In this document: one piece after another, positions 49,611 to 58,592 of the stretch
Numbering within the stretch: the first letter of the stretch is position 1
How the letters are laid out: every line of letters starts with the position of its first letter
Source: Dyella sp. M7H15-1
GTDB lineage: Bacteria; Pseudomonadota; Gammaproteobacteria; Xanthomonadales; Rhodanobacteraceae
Assembly: GCF_004114615.1 (NCBI RefSeq)
Contig: NZ_CP035300.1
Location: 806,001 to 870,000 of the forward strand
Length of the DNA stretch: 64,000 nucleotides
Direction of reading: 5' to 3'
Program-made: the position numbers and the translations under genes
The notes under the pieces: model-generated
Told to the model about the DNA's origin: nothing
What the model saw: the letters and a program-made list of their open reading frames with translations, nothing else
Database searches by the model: none

Positions 49611-50225
49611 GGTAAGCCCCCGGCTTTGCCGGGGGACTCACCAAGGTTTGACCTATACGGCGGTCGTAGTGAACCTGAAATCTCGACCAAGAGACGAGGT
49701 TCACGATGAAAGAGTATCAAAGCTTGAGTCATGCCCGTTGGGACTGTAAGTACCACGTGGTGTTCATTCCCAAGCGGAGAAAGAAGCAGGTGTTTGGAGA
49801 GTTACGCAAGCACTTGGGCGAGGTCTTCCACGAGTTGGCTTCGCACAAGGAATCGCAGATTGTGGAAGGCCACCTGATGAGCGACCACATTCACATGTGC
49901 ATCAGCATTCCGCCGAAGTATGCAGTGTCGAACGTGGTGGGTTACCTCAAGGGTAAGAGTGCCATCACCATTGCGCGCAAGTTCGGAGGACGGAATCGAA
50001 ACTTCACTGGGGAGTCGTTTTGGGCACGAGGCTATTTCGTCTCGACGGTGGGCTTGGACGAAGCGATGGTGAGGGCATACATCCGAAACCAAGAGCAAGA
50101 GGATGAACGTTACGACCAGATGAAGCTGGGCGTGTAGCCCGCCGCCTTCAGGCGGCTCACGCTGTTATCGCCCCTTTGAGGGGCTCACCCAATAAAGCCC
50201 CCGGCTTTGCCGGGGGATACTTACT
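49598..50225 (+). mobile_element. IS200/IS605-type element (copy 2)
   Basis: Identical by eye to 13534-14161, with the same subterminal CCCCCGGC hairpins. Its flanks are unrelated to those of copy 1. It interrupts the gene at 49287 on the left and touches the stop of the fragment at 50225 on the right. Confidence 0.93.
49706..50137 (+). CDS. tnpA: IS200-type transposase TnpA, Y1 HUH family (copy 2)
   Basis: 143 residues, identical to the protein at 13642. The HIH metal motif and catalytic Tyr are intact. Two intact copies within 36 kb show recent movement. Confidence 0.95.
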   Translation: MKEYQSLSHARWDCKYHVVFIPKRRKKQVFGELRKHLGEVFHELASHKESQIVEGHLMSDHIHMCISIPPKYAVSNVVGYLKGKSAITIARKFGGRNRNFTGESFWARGYFVSTVGLDEAMVRAYIRNQEQEDERYDQMKLGV

Positions 50226-50464
50226 CATCCGGTTACACACAACACGCCAAAATTGGGCTTAGCCTTTTCAGGCTTTATACCAGTGCTGGCCTTTTTCGAC
50301 TGCTGCGCGAGCGGCCGACTCAAGACGCGAACGGTGAACGTACCGACCACCATTGGGCCGTCTGAGTATTGGGCTTTGTTATAAGCGGAACTCGAGATGC
50401 AGCGGTCATGTTTTCCCCGGATTTCCAAAAAGTTAATTTTACATAATATACATTTTATACGCAT
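50225..50464 (-). pseudogene. Unknown gene fragment running out of dif-like site 2
   Basis: A minus-strand frame of 79 codons whose first ATG lies in the dif-like site (MRIKCILCKINFLEIRG). The more protein-like part follows: HDRCISSSAYNKAQYSDGPM, VVGTFTVRVLSRPLAQQSKK and PNFGVLCVTG. Its stop uses the last base of IS200 copy 2. I do not recognise it. It may be the remainder of a small element-borne gene fused to the recombination site. Confidence 0.4.
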
Positions 50465-50465
50465 A
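50436..50465 (-). other. dif-like XerC/XerD recombination site 2, inverted
   Basis: Read on the minus strand: XerC-type arm TATGCGTATAA, an 8-bp centre AATGTATA, and XerD-type arm TTATGTAAAAT. The XerD arm and the inner TGTATA are identical to site 1; the spacer is two bases longer, as in plasmid cer-type sites. Orientation is opposite to site 1, 6.9 kb away. Confidence 0.65.
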
Positions 50466-50520
50466 ACTTATTGATTTATAATGAATTTATCTTCTAACGT
50501 AATGCCATTCATCACTGTGA

Positions 50521-50842
50521 TCAAAGATCAAAACTCCCCAGCGATGTTTTAGTCCGCGTATCCAGCAACTCCACATGCGCATGCGAAACCACTGCCAACG
50601 CCACGCTATTTTCCACGCGTGGGACAAACAAATACAGCGTACCTTGTAGCCCAAGCGCATGCTGTGCACGCACCGCTTCAATCTGCCTTGCCTGCACCTC
50701 ATCGGAGACTGGCAGGTTGCAAGGAAAATCCGAAGGCAGGATTTTCAGCGTTACGCCTTGTTGGTTACGCAATATGCTCGCCCAACAATATTGACCATAG
50801 CTCGCGAGTGGGAAACTCTTTGTACTGAAGTCGTACTGATTA
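50521..50842 (-). pseudogene. Unknown gene, N terminus displaced by IS5-family element
   Basis: About 100 codons ending at 50521: STKSFPLASYGQYCWASILR, PSDFPCNLPVSDEVQARQIE and LYLFVPRVENSVALAVVSHA among others. Joining the bases on the far side of IS5 keeps the frame open a little further (LAGQSFGDNIANQYDF) to a TAG near 51727, so the IS landed inside this frame and the true start was already lost. Family not recognised. Confidence 0.5.
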
Positions 50843-51687
50843 GAGCATGTCGTCATAAGATTCTGAGCCACATGACGAGGCAGCGAATTTGCACAGCGGC
50901 AAGGAAAGAGGACAGATTCTTCGCGTAGCGTGTCGCCACACCACGCCACTGTTTCAGGTACAAAAACGCATTCTCAACCAGGTGGCGATGACGATACAGG
51001 TACGTGTCGTAGTCGCGCGGCTCTTTTCGGTTTTTACGTGGCGGAATATGCGCCTGCATGCCTTGCTCATGAGCCTGCTCAACAATGGCATCACTGTCAT
51101 AACCTTTGTCGGCCATGAGATGCTCAGCAGGAATGTCTTTGATCAGTTCCGCAGCCTGCGAACAATCTGCCCGGGTACCCTCTGTAACAAGAATTCGGAC
51201 TGGCATACCATGCGCATCCACGGCCAAATGTATCTTGGTGTTGCGCCCCCTTTTGTGAGACCTATGCCCTGATTGCCGCCACGAGCTCCCGCTGCATGAG
51301 GATGAACCTTGCAGTGGCTGGCATCGATCATCAGCCACTCAAAGTCCGGCTCATCCATCACACGTTCCAACAGACCTTCCCATGTGCCGTTATCGCGCCA
51401 GCGACAAAAGCGCCGATGGGTATTCTTCCAATCGCCGTACTCGGGTGGTAAATCTCGCCACGGCGCTCCGGTGCGAAGTATCCAGAACACTGCGTTGATG
51501 AATTGCCGATTATCTTTGGCTACACGCCCCCATCGGCCCGCTTGACCCGGCAAATGGGGTTCAAGCAAACCCCATTTTTCATCGGAGATGTCATGGCGTC
51601 GATAGGCTGCAGTCACAGAGGATTCCATCCAGCAAGATTCGATGGCAGGTAGTTAACCATATTTCAACACCTCATGACGACAGGCTC
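50843..51687 (-). mobile_element. IS5-family element (IS427-like group), full length
   Basis: About 845 bp with imperfect terminal repeats GAGCATGTCGTCATAAG (left) and, inverted, GAGCCTGTCGTCATGAG (right). TA on both sides (50841-50842 and 51688-51689) is a likely duplication. One transposase gene in two overlapping frames. A second, truncated copy begins at 61656. Confidence 0.92.
50853..51628 (-). CDS. IS5-family transposase, two frames joined by frameshifting
   Basis: OrfA (51628-51143) carries the IS5 N terminus (DISDEKWGLLEPHLP) and the first catalytic Asp in WLMIDASHCKVH. OrfB (51338-50853) carries GRNTKIHLAVDAHG, the second Asp in LMADKGYDSD and the Glu in HLVENAFLYLKQWRG. The change of frame falls at AAAAGGGGG around 51246-51254, a slippery run typical of this IS group, so a fused transposase is made by programmed frameshifting. 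All three DDE residues are present. Confidence 0.9.
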
Positions 51688-51741
51688 TAGCGATGTTGTC
51701 ACCGAATGATTGTCCAGCGAGCTATCCGAAGAGGCATCGAT

Positions 51742-52382
51742 GTGAGCGAATCTAAAACGAAAGTGGCCCTTGTCACCGGTGCTACTAATCCAGGCGCGGT
51801 GGCGCGCAACGACTGTGCGAGGAAGTGGGCAAGGCCGAAATCCAGATCGACTATCTGGTGAACAATGCCGGGTCAGGCGTGTTTGGTCGATTCATGGAAA
51901 CCGACATTGAAGACGAGCTGTCGATCAACGAACTCAACATGATGTCTCCGACCATCCTGTGTAAACACTTCCTGCCTCAATTGCTTCGCCGCCGAGGCAA
52001 GATCATGAATGTCGCCTCGGTGGCTGCATTCCAGCCCGGGCCATACATGGCGGTTTACTACGCCACCAAGGCTTACTTGTTGTCCTTGTCCGAAGCGATG
52101 AACACGGAACTAAAGGGAACTGGAGTGACCGTGACCACGTTCTGCCCGGGACCCACGCAGTCCGGCTTTCAAGATGCCGCCGGCATGTCTTCCTCTGGCC
52201 TGGTCAAGGGCAAGCGCCTGCCGTCGGCCCATGACGTTGGCGTCGCGGGGTATCGCGCGCTGATGGAGGGGAAATCGGTATTCATCCCCGGCTTCATGAA
52301 CAAGGTTATGGTCGGCTCGGTGCGCTTCGCGCCAAGAGCCTGGATCCAGCGCGTGGTGATGGCTATGTCGGCGCCAAGGTAA
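51742..52382 (+). pseudogene. Short-chain dehydrogenase/reductase with internal deletion
   Basis: The N-terminal Rossmann strand KVALVTGATN is read from GTG 51742. After about 18 codons the homologous frame jumps to the one starting near 51825 (IDYLVNNAGSGVFGRF), so some 55 residues including the rest of the cofactor site are missing and the frame is shifted. The remainder is normal: catalytic Ser in NVASVAAFQ, Tyr/Lys in YYATKAYLLSL, and a C-terminal membrane-binding-like tail. It resembles the SDR group with unknown small lipid-like substrates. It lies one base before the next gene, an old operon. Confidence 0.82.
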
Positions 52383-52406
52383 ATGCAGGCTTTGTTGAGG
52401 AAATCC

Positions 52407-53231
52407 ATGTCAATTTACACTCTTGCCAGAGAAGCAGGCGCACGCAAAGTTCGGCGTGGCCGCTTTGAATTGATGCGTCTCAGCCGTCCCGGTGAGCGTC
52501 TAGACGCCTCCATGCAAAGGGAGATGCTGTTCGCCTTTGCCAAGGAAACCGACCTGATCTACCAGGCCGACACCTCGTTTCACTGGCTATCGCGAAAAGA
52601 CTATTTCGCAGGCATCGAAGATCTGTGGCTGGTCTTTCTTGACCGTGAGCTGGTCGGCTTCACAGGCATCCGCCTGTTCTACGGCGCCGATGAAAAGATC
52701 GTCTATATCGACAATATGAACATACGGTCGATACCGCTCCTGGTGGCCGATCGCCACACGTTGGGATCGATGTTGGTCCACGAGATATTGCGAGCCAACT
52801 ATCCGCGATCCGTTCCTCCGATGTCGGTGGTGTTTCGGACACAGAATCCCAGCGTGTATCGGCTGGCCCAGGCGATTTTGCCGCCGGCTGTCTATCCGCG
52901 CATGGACCCGTCGACCGTGCGCGACGAGGAACGCTGCCGGCGCGTGCTGGGTTTCATGGCGCAGACGCTTTCCCCTGGAAAGGTGTTCGAGTGCGATGTT
53001 TCGGTGATCCGCCGCGCCTATGGTGGGCATATCTACGGACGTCCAATGAGCTCGCCGATAAGCATCAAACCTGTGCTGGCGAATTTTTGGAAGGAGCATG
53101 TGTCGCTGGAAAATGGCGATGCCGTTCTCATCGCGGTATGTCCCACCCATCCCGAAGTGCGCGGACTTGTCGACACCTACGCCAGGACGCTGATCCGCTG
53201 GATGCGGCGGGTGAGAGGACCCCGGATTTGA
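52407..53231 (+). CDS. Unknown acetyltransferase-like protein, C terminus cut by IS3
   Basis: About 274 residues from ATG 52407 (GAGGAA site); an ATG at 52383 is also in frame. The middle part LWLVFLDRELVGFTGIRLFY then IVYIDNMNIRS has the strand-turn-strand look of GNAT acyltransferases, but no acyl-CoA signature (Q/R-x-x-G-x-G/A) can be pointed out. The stop TGA at 53229-53231 is supplied by the first bases of the IS3 element, so the natural end is missing. With the SDR it may have formed a small-molecule or lipid-modifying operon. Function not assigned. Confidence 0.6.
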   Translation: MSIYTLAREAGARKVRRGRFELMRLSRPGERLDASMQREMLFAFAKETDLIYQADTSFHWLSRKDYFAGIEDLWLVFLDRELVGFTGIRLFYGADEKIVYIDNMNIRSIPLLVADRHTLGSMLVHEILRANYPRSVPPMSVVFRTQNPSVYRLAQAILPPAVYPRMDPSTVRDEERCRRVLGFMAQTLSPGKVFECDVSVIRRAYGGHIYGRPMSSPISIKPVLANFWKEHVSLENGDAVLIAVCPTHPEVRGLVDTYARTLIRWMRRVRGPRI

Positions 53232-53273
53232 GACACCAGTTTAGACTGTCCTCCGCGAGAGGATAACGAGCAG

Positions 53274-53726
53274 ATGAGCGAAGGCAAGAAGCGTAAGACG
53301 CACAGCGCGGAGTTCAAGGCCAAGGTCGGCCTGGAGGCGGTGCGAGGGGTGAAGACGATCAACGAGATTGCCCAGCAGTACGGCGTCCATCCGGTGATGG
53401 TCAGCCAGTGGAAGAAGGAAATCATGGATCGGGCCGGCAGCCTGTTCGAGACCAAGCGCGGTCCCAAGCCGAACGAGGCGAGCGGTGATGACGACCGGCT
53501 GTACAGCGAGATTGGTCGACTGAAAGTGGAACTGGACTGGCTGAAAAAAAGTCCGGGCTGTGAGCATGGCGATGCGGATGAGTTGGATCGATGCGTCGGA
53601 CACGGCGCTGTCTATCACGCAGCAGTGCGTATTGAGCGCGGTGCCACGGGCAAGTGTGTATCGCCAACGGAGCGCGCAGACCCTACCCTGCGAGGAGGAT
53701 TTGCTGTTGTGCAGGTTGATCGATGA
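53274..53726 (+). CDS. IS3-family OrfA with abnormal 3' extension
   Basis: Helix-turn-helix and leucine-zipper protein that partners OrfB. The first 95 or so residues are canonical: KRKTHSAEFKAKVGLEAVRG, NEIAQQYGVHPVMVSQWKKE and IGRLKVELDWLKK. The frame then passes an A-run of seven (53544-53550) and continues to 53726. With eight A it would read LKKKSGL and stop, the usual OrfA ending, with OrfB in the -1 frame. Both copies carry seven A. Confidence 0.88.
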   Translation: MSEGKKRKTHSAEFKAKVGLEAVRGVKTINEIAQQYGVHPVMVSQWKKEIMDRAGSLFETKRGPKPNEASGDDDRLYSEIGRLKVELDWLKKSPGCEHGDADELDRCVGHGAVYHAAVRIERGATGKCVSPTERADPTLRGGFAVVQVDR

Positions 53727-54507
53727 GGCGTACACCGCAAGGCCGTTCTACGGCAGCCGGCGGATGGTCAGGACCATGCGTGCGCAAGGCTATCGGGTCA
53801 ACCGTAAGCGCGTGCAGCGCCTGATGCGTGCGATGGGCTTGGCAGGCATGGCGCCCGGTCCAGCGACCCGCGTGAAGCATCCTGAGCACAAGGTCTATCC
53901 CTACCTGCTGCGTGGCGTGCCGGTCGTGCGCCCGGGTCAGGTGTGGAGCACGGACATCACCTACATCCGGCTACCGCGTGGTTTCGCTTACCTGGTCGCG
54001 ATCATCGATGGGTACAGCCGCAAGGTGCTGAGCTGGCGGATCAGCAACAGCCTGGATGCCGCGTTCTGCGTCGACTGCCTGGAGGAGGCATTGAGCGTTT
54101 ACGGCCGGCCGGAAATCTTCAACAGCGATCAGGGTGTGCAGTTCACCAGCAAGGCATTTACGGATGTGCTCAAACGCGAAGGTGTGCAGATCAGCATGGA
54201 TGGTCGCGGACGCGCACTGGATAATATTTTCGTCGAACGGCTGTGGCGCACGGTCAAGTATGAAGACGTATATCTGAAAGGGTATTCCACGATGGCCGAG
54301 CTGATGATCGGCCTGACGAACTACTTCGCGTTTTACAATGCGGAGCGCCCGCACCAGTCCCTTGGCTATGAGTCGCCGGACACGGTGTACGCCACGAGGA
54401 ATGGCGGCGGTGCGCTGATCATCGACAAGTACGGCAAGGATGATGTATCCATGTCGAAAACAGGGCAGCGCTGTTCCGCTGCGGATGAGGTTGTGGAAGC
54501 AGCTTAA
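53560..54507 (+). CDS. IS3-family transposase OrfB (copy 2)
   Basis: Identical to the 315-residue protein at 12474. The DDE residues are in WSTDITYIRLPRG, NSDQGVQFTS and DNIFVERLWRTVKYED. The open frame reaches back to the A-run, allowing an OrfAB fusion if slippage occurs there. Stop at 54507 is 39 bases from the element's end. Confidence 0.94.
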   Translation: MSMAMRMSWIDASDTALSITQQCVLSAVPRASVYRQRSAQTLPCEEDLLLCRLIDEAYTARPFYGSRRMVRTMRAQGYRVNRKRVQRLMRAMGLAGMAPGPATRVKHPEHKVYPYLLRGVPVVRPGQVWSTDITYIRLPRGFAYLVAIIDGYSRKVLSWRISNSLDAAFCVDCLEEALSVYGRPEIFNSDQGVQFTSKAFTDVLKREGVQISMDGRGRALDNIFVERLWRTVKYEDVYLKGYSTMAELMIGLTNYFAFYNAERPHQSLGYESPDTVYATRNGGGALIIDKYGKDDVSMSKTGQRCSAADEVVEAA

Positions 54508-54693
54508 ACTGGACTAAAAACTGTCTTGACAGTGGGGTCCACTTTAGCTGCGCATGGGTACATACGTTTACCAAAGTGGTTGGACGCAGCAATATCATTT
54601 CCGAAAACGATCAACCGCCCCGACCAGCGGTGTGTGAACAATGAACGACGTAATTAGATCCAGCAATTGCGGTGCAAGCACCGTCATGAACTC

Positions 54694-56364
54694 TTACAGC
54701 ATAGGCAACTTGAGCCCCTGCTCCTTCGCACACTGCACCGCAATGTCATAACCCGCATCCGCATGGCGCATCACACCAGTGCCAGGATCATTCCACAGCA
54801 CGCGCGCGATACGCTTGTCCGCGGCTTCGCTGCCATCGCATACGATCACCACGCCGCTGTGCTGGCTATAACCCATGCCCACGCCGCCGCCATGATGCAG
54901 GCTCACCCACGTTGCGCCGCCAGCCACGTTGAGCATGGCGTTGAGCAGCGGCCAGTCGGAAACGGCGTCGCTGCCATCCTTCATCGCTTCGGTTTCGCGG
55001 TTGGGACTGGCGACGGAGCCGGAATCAAGGTGGTCGCGGCCGATCACGATCGGGGCCTTCAATTCGCCCTTGCGCACCATCTCGTTGAAGGCCAGGCCGA
55101 GCTTGTGACGCAGGCCCAGACCCACCCAGCAGATACGCGCCGGCAGGCCCTGGAAGCTGATGCGCTGTTCGGCCATGTCCAACCAGTTGTGCAGGTGCGG
55201 ATCGTCGGGGATCAGTTCCTTCACCTTGGCATCGGTCTTCATGATGTCTTCCGGATCGCCGGAAAGCGCCACCCACCGGAATGGCCCCACGCCACGGCAG
55301 AACAGCGGGCGCACGAACGCAGGCACAAAACCGGGGAAATCGAACGCATTGGCGCAGCCTTCGTCCTTGGCCATCTGGCGGATATTGTTGCCGTAGTCGA
55401 AGGTCGGAATGCCTTGCGCGTGGAATGCGAGCATGGCTTCGACATGTTTCTTCATCGCCTGCTTGGCGGCCTTGGCCGTGCCGGCCGGATCGCTCTTGCG
55501 GCGCTCGAACCACTGCGCTACCGTCCAACCCAGCGGCAGGTAGCCGTTGACCGGATCGTGTGCGCTGGTCTGGTCGGTCACCGCATCGGGCTTTACGCCT
55601 CGGCGCACGAGTTCCGGTAGAACGTCGGCGGCGTTGCTAAGCAATGCAATGGATTTCGCTTCACCGGCCTTGGTGTATTTCTCGATGCGGGCAAGCGCGT
55701 CGTCGAGATCGGTAGCCTGTTCATCAACGTAACGCGTATTGAGGCGAAAATCGATACGGCTCTGCTGGCATTCGATATTCAAGCTGCAGGCGCCGGCCAG
55801 CGATGCGGCCAACGGTTGCGCGCCGCCCATGCCGCCGAGGCCGGCGGTAAGAATCCACTTGCCCTTAAGGCTGCCGCGGTAGTGCTGGCGGCCCATTTCC
55901 ACGAAGGTTTCGTAGGTGCCCTGCACGATGCCTTGCGAACCGATGTAGATCCAGGAACCGGCCGTCATCTGGCCGTACATCATCAGGCCTTTCTTATCCA
56001 GTTCGTTGAAGTGCTCCCAGTTGGCCCAAGCCGGCACCAAATTGGAATTGGCAATCAGCACGCGCGGCGCATCAGGATGGGTCGGGAAGACACCGACCGG
56101 CTTGCCGGATTGCACCAGCAGAGTTTCGTCGTCGTTGAGATTGCGTAGTGCGCGCAGGATGGCATCGAAGCACTCCCAGTTGCGCGCGGCACGGCCAATG
56201 CCACCGTAAACCACCAACTCGGCAGGATTTTCCGCCACGACCGGGTCCAGATTGTTCTGCAGCATGCGGTAAGGAGCTTCGGTCAGCCAGCTTTTACAGC
56301 TCAGCGTCGTGCCCTGCGGGGCATGAATAACACGGGTCGTGTCGATACGGGTGGGGGCGTTCAT
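54694..56364 (-). CDS. hutU: Urocanate hydratase
   Basis: NAD-dependent hydratase of histidine degradation, urocanate to imidazolonepropionate. 556 residues from ATG 56364 ([18 protein letters not shown]). Family blocks include the NAD-site [19 protein letters not shown], the YQGLPARI-type [12 protein letters not shown] and [17 protein letters not shown] near the C terminus. No other hut gene is in the window, so the pathway is split. IS3 copy 2 ends about 150 bases beyond its stop. Confidence 0.96.
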   Translation of the reverse strand: MNAPTRIDTTRVIHAPQGTTLSCKSWLTEAPYRMLQNNLDPVVAENPAELVVYGGIGRAARNWECFDAILRALRNLNDDETLLVQSGKPVGVFPTHPDAPRVLIANSNLVPAWANWEHFNELDKKGLMMYGQMTAGSWIYIGSQGIVQGTYETFVEMGRQHYRGSLKGKWILTAGLGGMGGAQPLAASLAGACSLNIECQQSRIDFRLNTRYVDEQATDLDDALARIEKYTKAGEAKSIALLSNAADVLPELVRRGVKPDAVTDQTSAHDPVNGYLPLGWTVAQWFERRKSDPAGTAKAAKQAMKKHVEAMLAFHAQGIPTFDYGNNIRQMAKDEGCANAFDFPGFVPAFVRPLFCRGVGPFRWVALSGDPEDIMKTDAKVKELIPDDPHLHNWLDMAEQRISFQGLPARICWVGLGLRHKLGLAFNEMVRKGELKAPIVIGRDHLDSGSVASPNRETEAMKDGSDAVSDWPLLNAMLNVAGGATWVSLHHGGGVGMGYSQHSGVVIVCDGSEAADKRIARVLWNDPGTGVMRHADAGYDIAVQCAKEQGLKLPML

Positions 56365-56553
56365 CGTGATACCTGCGGTTACCGTAGGGAAAAGTCCCTC
56401 ATTATGGTCGCCCTGTTTGAAGGCCGCCAACTGCAGTGCGGCAAGAGAGCCAAGCGCTCAAGGACACGCTACTCGGAACCATCGACGAACGGGCCTGGCA
56501 TTCATGTCCGAAAACGGCGAGTTTCTGGTTATCCGCGATGCTAGCCTTTACCC

Positions 56554-58065
56554 ATGTCCGAGACCTCCCCTCTCCCCACGCTCGACTTGCAAGCCTGCGA
56601 ACGCGCCCGCTTGAGCCGCGATGCGTGTTTTGATGGTTTGTTCTTTATCGCGGTGCGCAGCACGGGCATTTACTGCCGGCCGGTATGCCCGGCTCCCACG
56701 GCGAAAAGTGAGAATGTCCGCTTTTTCACCACGGCGGCGGCGGCGGAGGTGGCCGGTTTCCGGCCTTGTCTGCGTTGCCGGCCGGAACTGGCGCCTGGCA
56801 ACGATATCTGGCAGCGCGGTGATCACGTGGTGACGCGTGCGTTGAAGCTGATCGAGAGCGGCTTGCTGCAAGATCATCCTGTCGATGTACTTGCCCAACG
56901 CGTGGGCGTAGGCGCCCGGCACTTGCGCCGCCTGTTCGTGGAGCGACTGGGTGCGCCGCCGATGGACGTGCACACCACCCGTCGCCTGCTGTTTGCCAAG
57001 CAATTACTGACCGAAACACGCATGTCGGTCACCGACGTGGCATTGGCTTCCGGTTTTGGCAGCCTGCGGCGCTTCAATGCCGCGTTTGCGCAGGCCAATC
57101 ACATCGCGCCTCGCGATCTGCGCCGTCATCCCCCTGCAGTCAACGACGACAGCCTAAGTTTACGCCTGAGCTATCGCCCGCCGTATGACTTCGCTTCGTT
57201 GCTGGCATTTCTGCGTGGCCGTGCCCTGCCCGGCATTGAACGTGTCGATGATGATAGCTATTGCCGCGTATTTGGTCCCGCCGAAACACCTGGCTGGTTG
57301 CGGCTGAGTGCGTGGTCCGACGATGAATATGCCTTGCGCCTGCAACTGCATTGTCCGCAACCGACACAGATGTTGACCGTGGTTACACGCATCCGTCGTA
57401 TGTTCGATCTGGATGCCGATCCACAGGCGATCGGCGCGGCGCTGCAGACGACACCTCACGTAAAACCGTTGTTCCGCAAACGCCCTGGCCTGCGCTTGCC
57501 GGGGAGCTGGGATGGTTTCGAGGTCGCGGTGCGCGCAATCCTCGGCCAACAAGTCAGCGTTGCTGCCGCACGCACGCTGGCATCGCGCATCGTGCAGCGC
57601 TATGGCAAAGCCTTACCAGTACCGGTGGGCTCGGGCTTGGAGCGCTTGTTCCCCGCGCCGGAGGTACTGGTCGATGCCGATTTGCGTTCTCTCGGCATCA
57701 CAACGGCACGTGCGCAAACCATTCGCGGCGTAGCACGCGCCGTGCTGGATGGATGCGTGGACTTTCGCGTCGAGCAATCGCTGGATGAATTCGTGCTGCG
57801 CTGGGTTGCCCTGCCCGGCATCGGCGAATGGACCGCGCATTACATGGCGATGCGCGCGCTCAGCCATCCGGATGCCTTCCCCGCTGCGGACCTGATCCTT
57901 CGCCGTGCTGCATCCGGCGATGAGAACATGCTCAGCACCAGGGCACTGACGACGTTGGCCGAAGCGTGGCGCCCGTGGCGCGCCTACGCGGTGATGCATC
58001 TTTGGCGCAGCATGAGCGAGCAACCCAAACCAGCGCCATCCTCACGTCAGAAGGCAACCGCATGA
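56554..58065 (+). CDS. AdaA-AlkA fusion: alkylation regulator and 3-methyladenine glycosylase
   Basis: 503 residues with four parts in order. The Ada N-terminal zinc domain has Cys ligands in STGIYCRPVCPAP and GFRPCLRCRPE, including the methylphosphotriester acceptor Cys. An AraC-type helix-turn-helix region spans about residues 85-190. An AlkA_N domain follows, then a HhH-GPD glycosylase domain (GQQVSVAAARTLASRIV, GIGEWTAHYMAMRAL, catalytic Asp in FPAADLILRRA). It can sense methyl damage and excise alkylated purines. Its stop overlaps the ogt start (ATGA), so sensor, glycosylase and methyltransferase form one unit, probably self-activated. Confidence 0.93.
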   Translation: MSETSPLPTLDLQACERARLSRDACFDGLFFIAVRSTGIYCRPVCPAPTAKSENVRFFTTAAAAEVAGFRPCLRCRPELAPGNDIWQRGDHVVTRALKLIESGLLQDHPVDVLAQRVGVGARHLRRLFVERLGAPPMDVHTTRRLLFAKQLLTETRMSVTDVALASGFGSLRRFNAAFAQANHIAPRDLRRHPPAVNDDSLSLRLSYRPPYDFASLLAFLRGRALPGIERVDDDSYCRVFGPAETPGWLRLSAWSDDEYALRLQLHCPQPTQMLTVVTRIRRMFDLDADPQAIGAALQTTPHVKPLFRKRPGLRLPGSWDGFEVAVRAILGQQVSVAAARTLASRIVQRYGKALPVPVGSGLERLFPAPEVLVDADLRSLGITTARAQTIRGVARAVLDGCVDFRVEQSLDEFVLRWVALPGIGEWTAHYMAMRALSHPDAFPAADLILRRAASGDENMLSTRALTTLAEAWRPWRAYAVMHLWRSMSEQPKPAPSSRQKATA

Positions 58066-58592
58066 CAACCGTTAATGACACCATCTGGTACGACTATCTC
58101 TCCACTCCGATCGGCAAGTTGCTGCTGGCCGCGGATGCGCAAGGGCTGCGTGAAGTATGGTTCGAAACCGGCAAGCACCAGAAAGAGCTCGATCCTCGCT
58201 GGCAACGCGATTCGTCCAAGCTTGACTTTGCGCGCAAGCAATTGGAGGAATATTTTGCCGGCAAACGACAAACCTTCGATCTGCCACTGCATCCGCTGGG
58301 CACGTCGTTCCAGGTGCAGGTATGGCTCACGTTGGCGAAGATTCCCTATGGCGCTACCATCAGCTACGCCGAACTGGCGCGGCGCATCGGCCAGCCATTG
58401 GCTGTGCGTGCTGTAGGGGCAGCCAACGGACGTAACCCGATACCCATCATCCTGCCGTGCCACCGGGTGATCGGCAGCGACGGCAGCCTGACCGGCTTTG
58501 GCGGCGGGTTGCCAACCAAGCGCTTCCTGCTCAGCATGGAAGACCGCGTGATGCATGGCGATCTGTTTGATCAGGACATAGTGATCGCATGA
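58062..58592 (+). CDS. ogt: Methylated-DNA--protein-cysteine methyltransferase
   Basis: Suicide enzyme that transfers O6-methyl from guanine to its own Cys. 176 residues; the acceptor motif IILPCHRVIGSDG is intact (Cys about residue 127) and the recognition helix is in IPYGATISYAELARRIG. Stop/start overlaps with the AlkA fusion upstream and with thiE downstream (ATGA at 58589-58592) show a coupled operon. Confidence 0.95.
   Translation: MTTVNDTIWYDYLSTPIGKLLLAADAQGLREVWFETGKHQKELDPRWQRDSSKLDFARKQLEEYFAGKRQTFDLPLHPLGTSFQVQVWLTLAKIPYGATISYAELARRIGQPLAVRAVGAANGRNPIPIILPCHRVIGSDGSLTGFGGGLPTKRFLLSMEDRVMHGDLFDQDIVIA

Larger units (their letters stand above)
53229..54546 (+). mobile_element. IS3-family element (copy 2), full length
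   Basis: About 1.32 kb, from TGAGACACC after the broken 52407 gene to ...GTCCACTTTA. Contains orfA and orfB. Terminal sequences TGAGACACC and (inverted) TAAAGTGGACCCC are only loosely complementary, and no target duplication could be defined. Identical to copy 1 over the shared 1094 bases. Confidence 0.9.
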
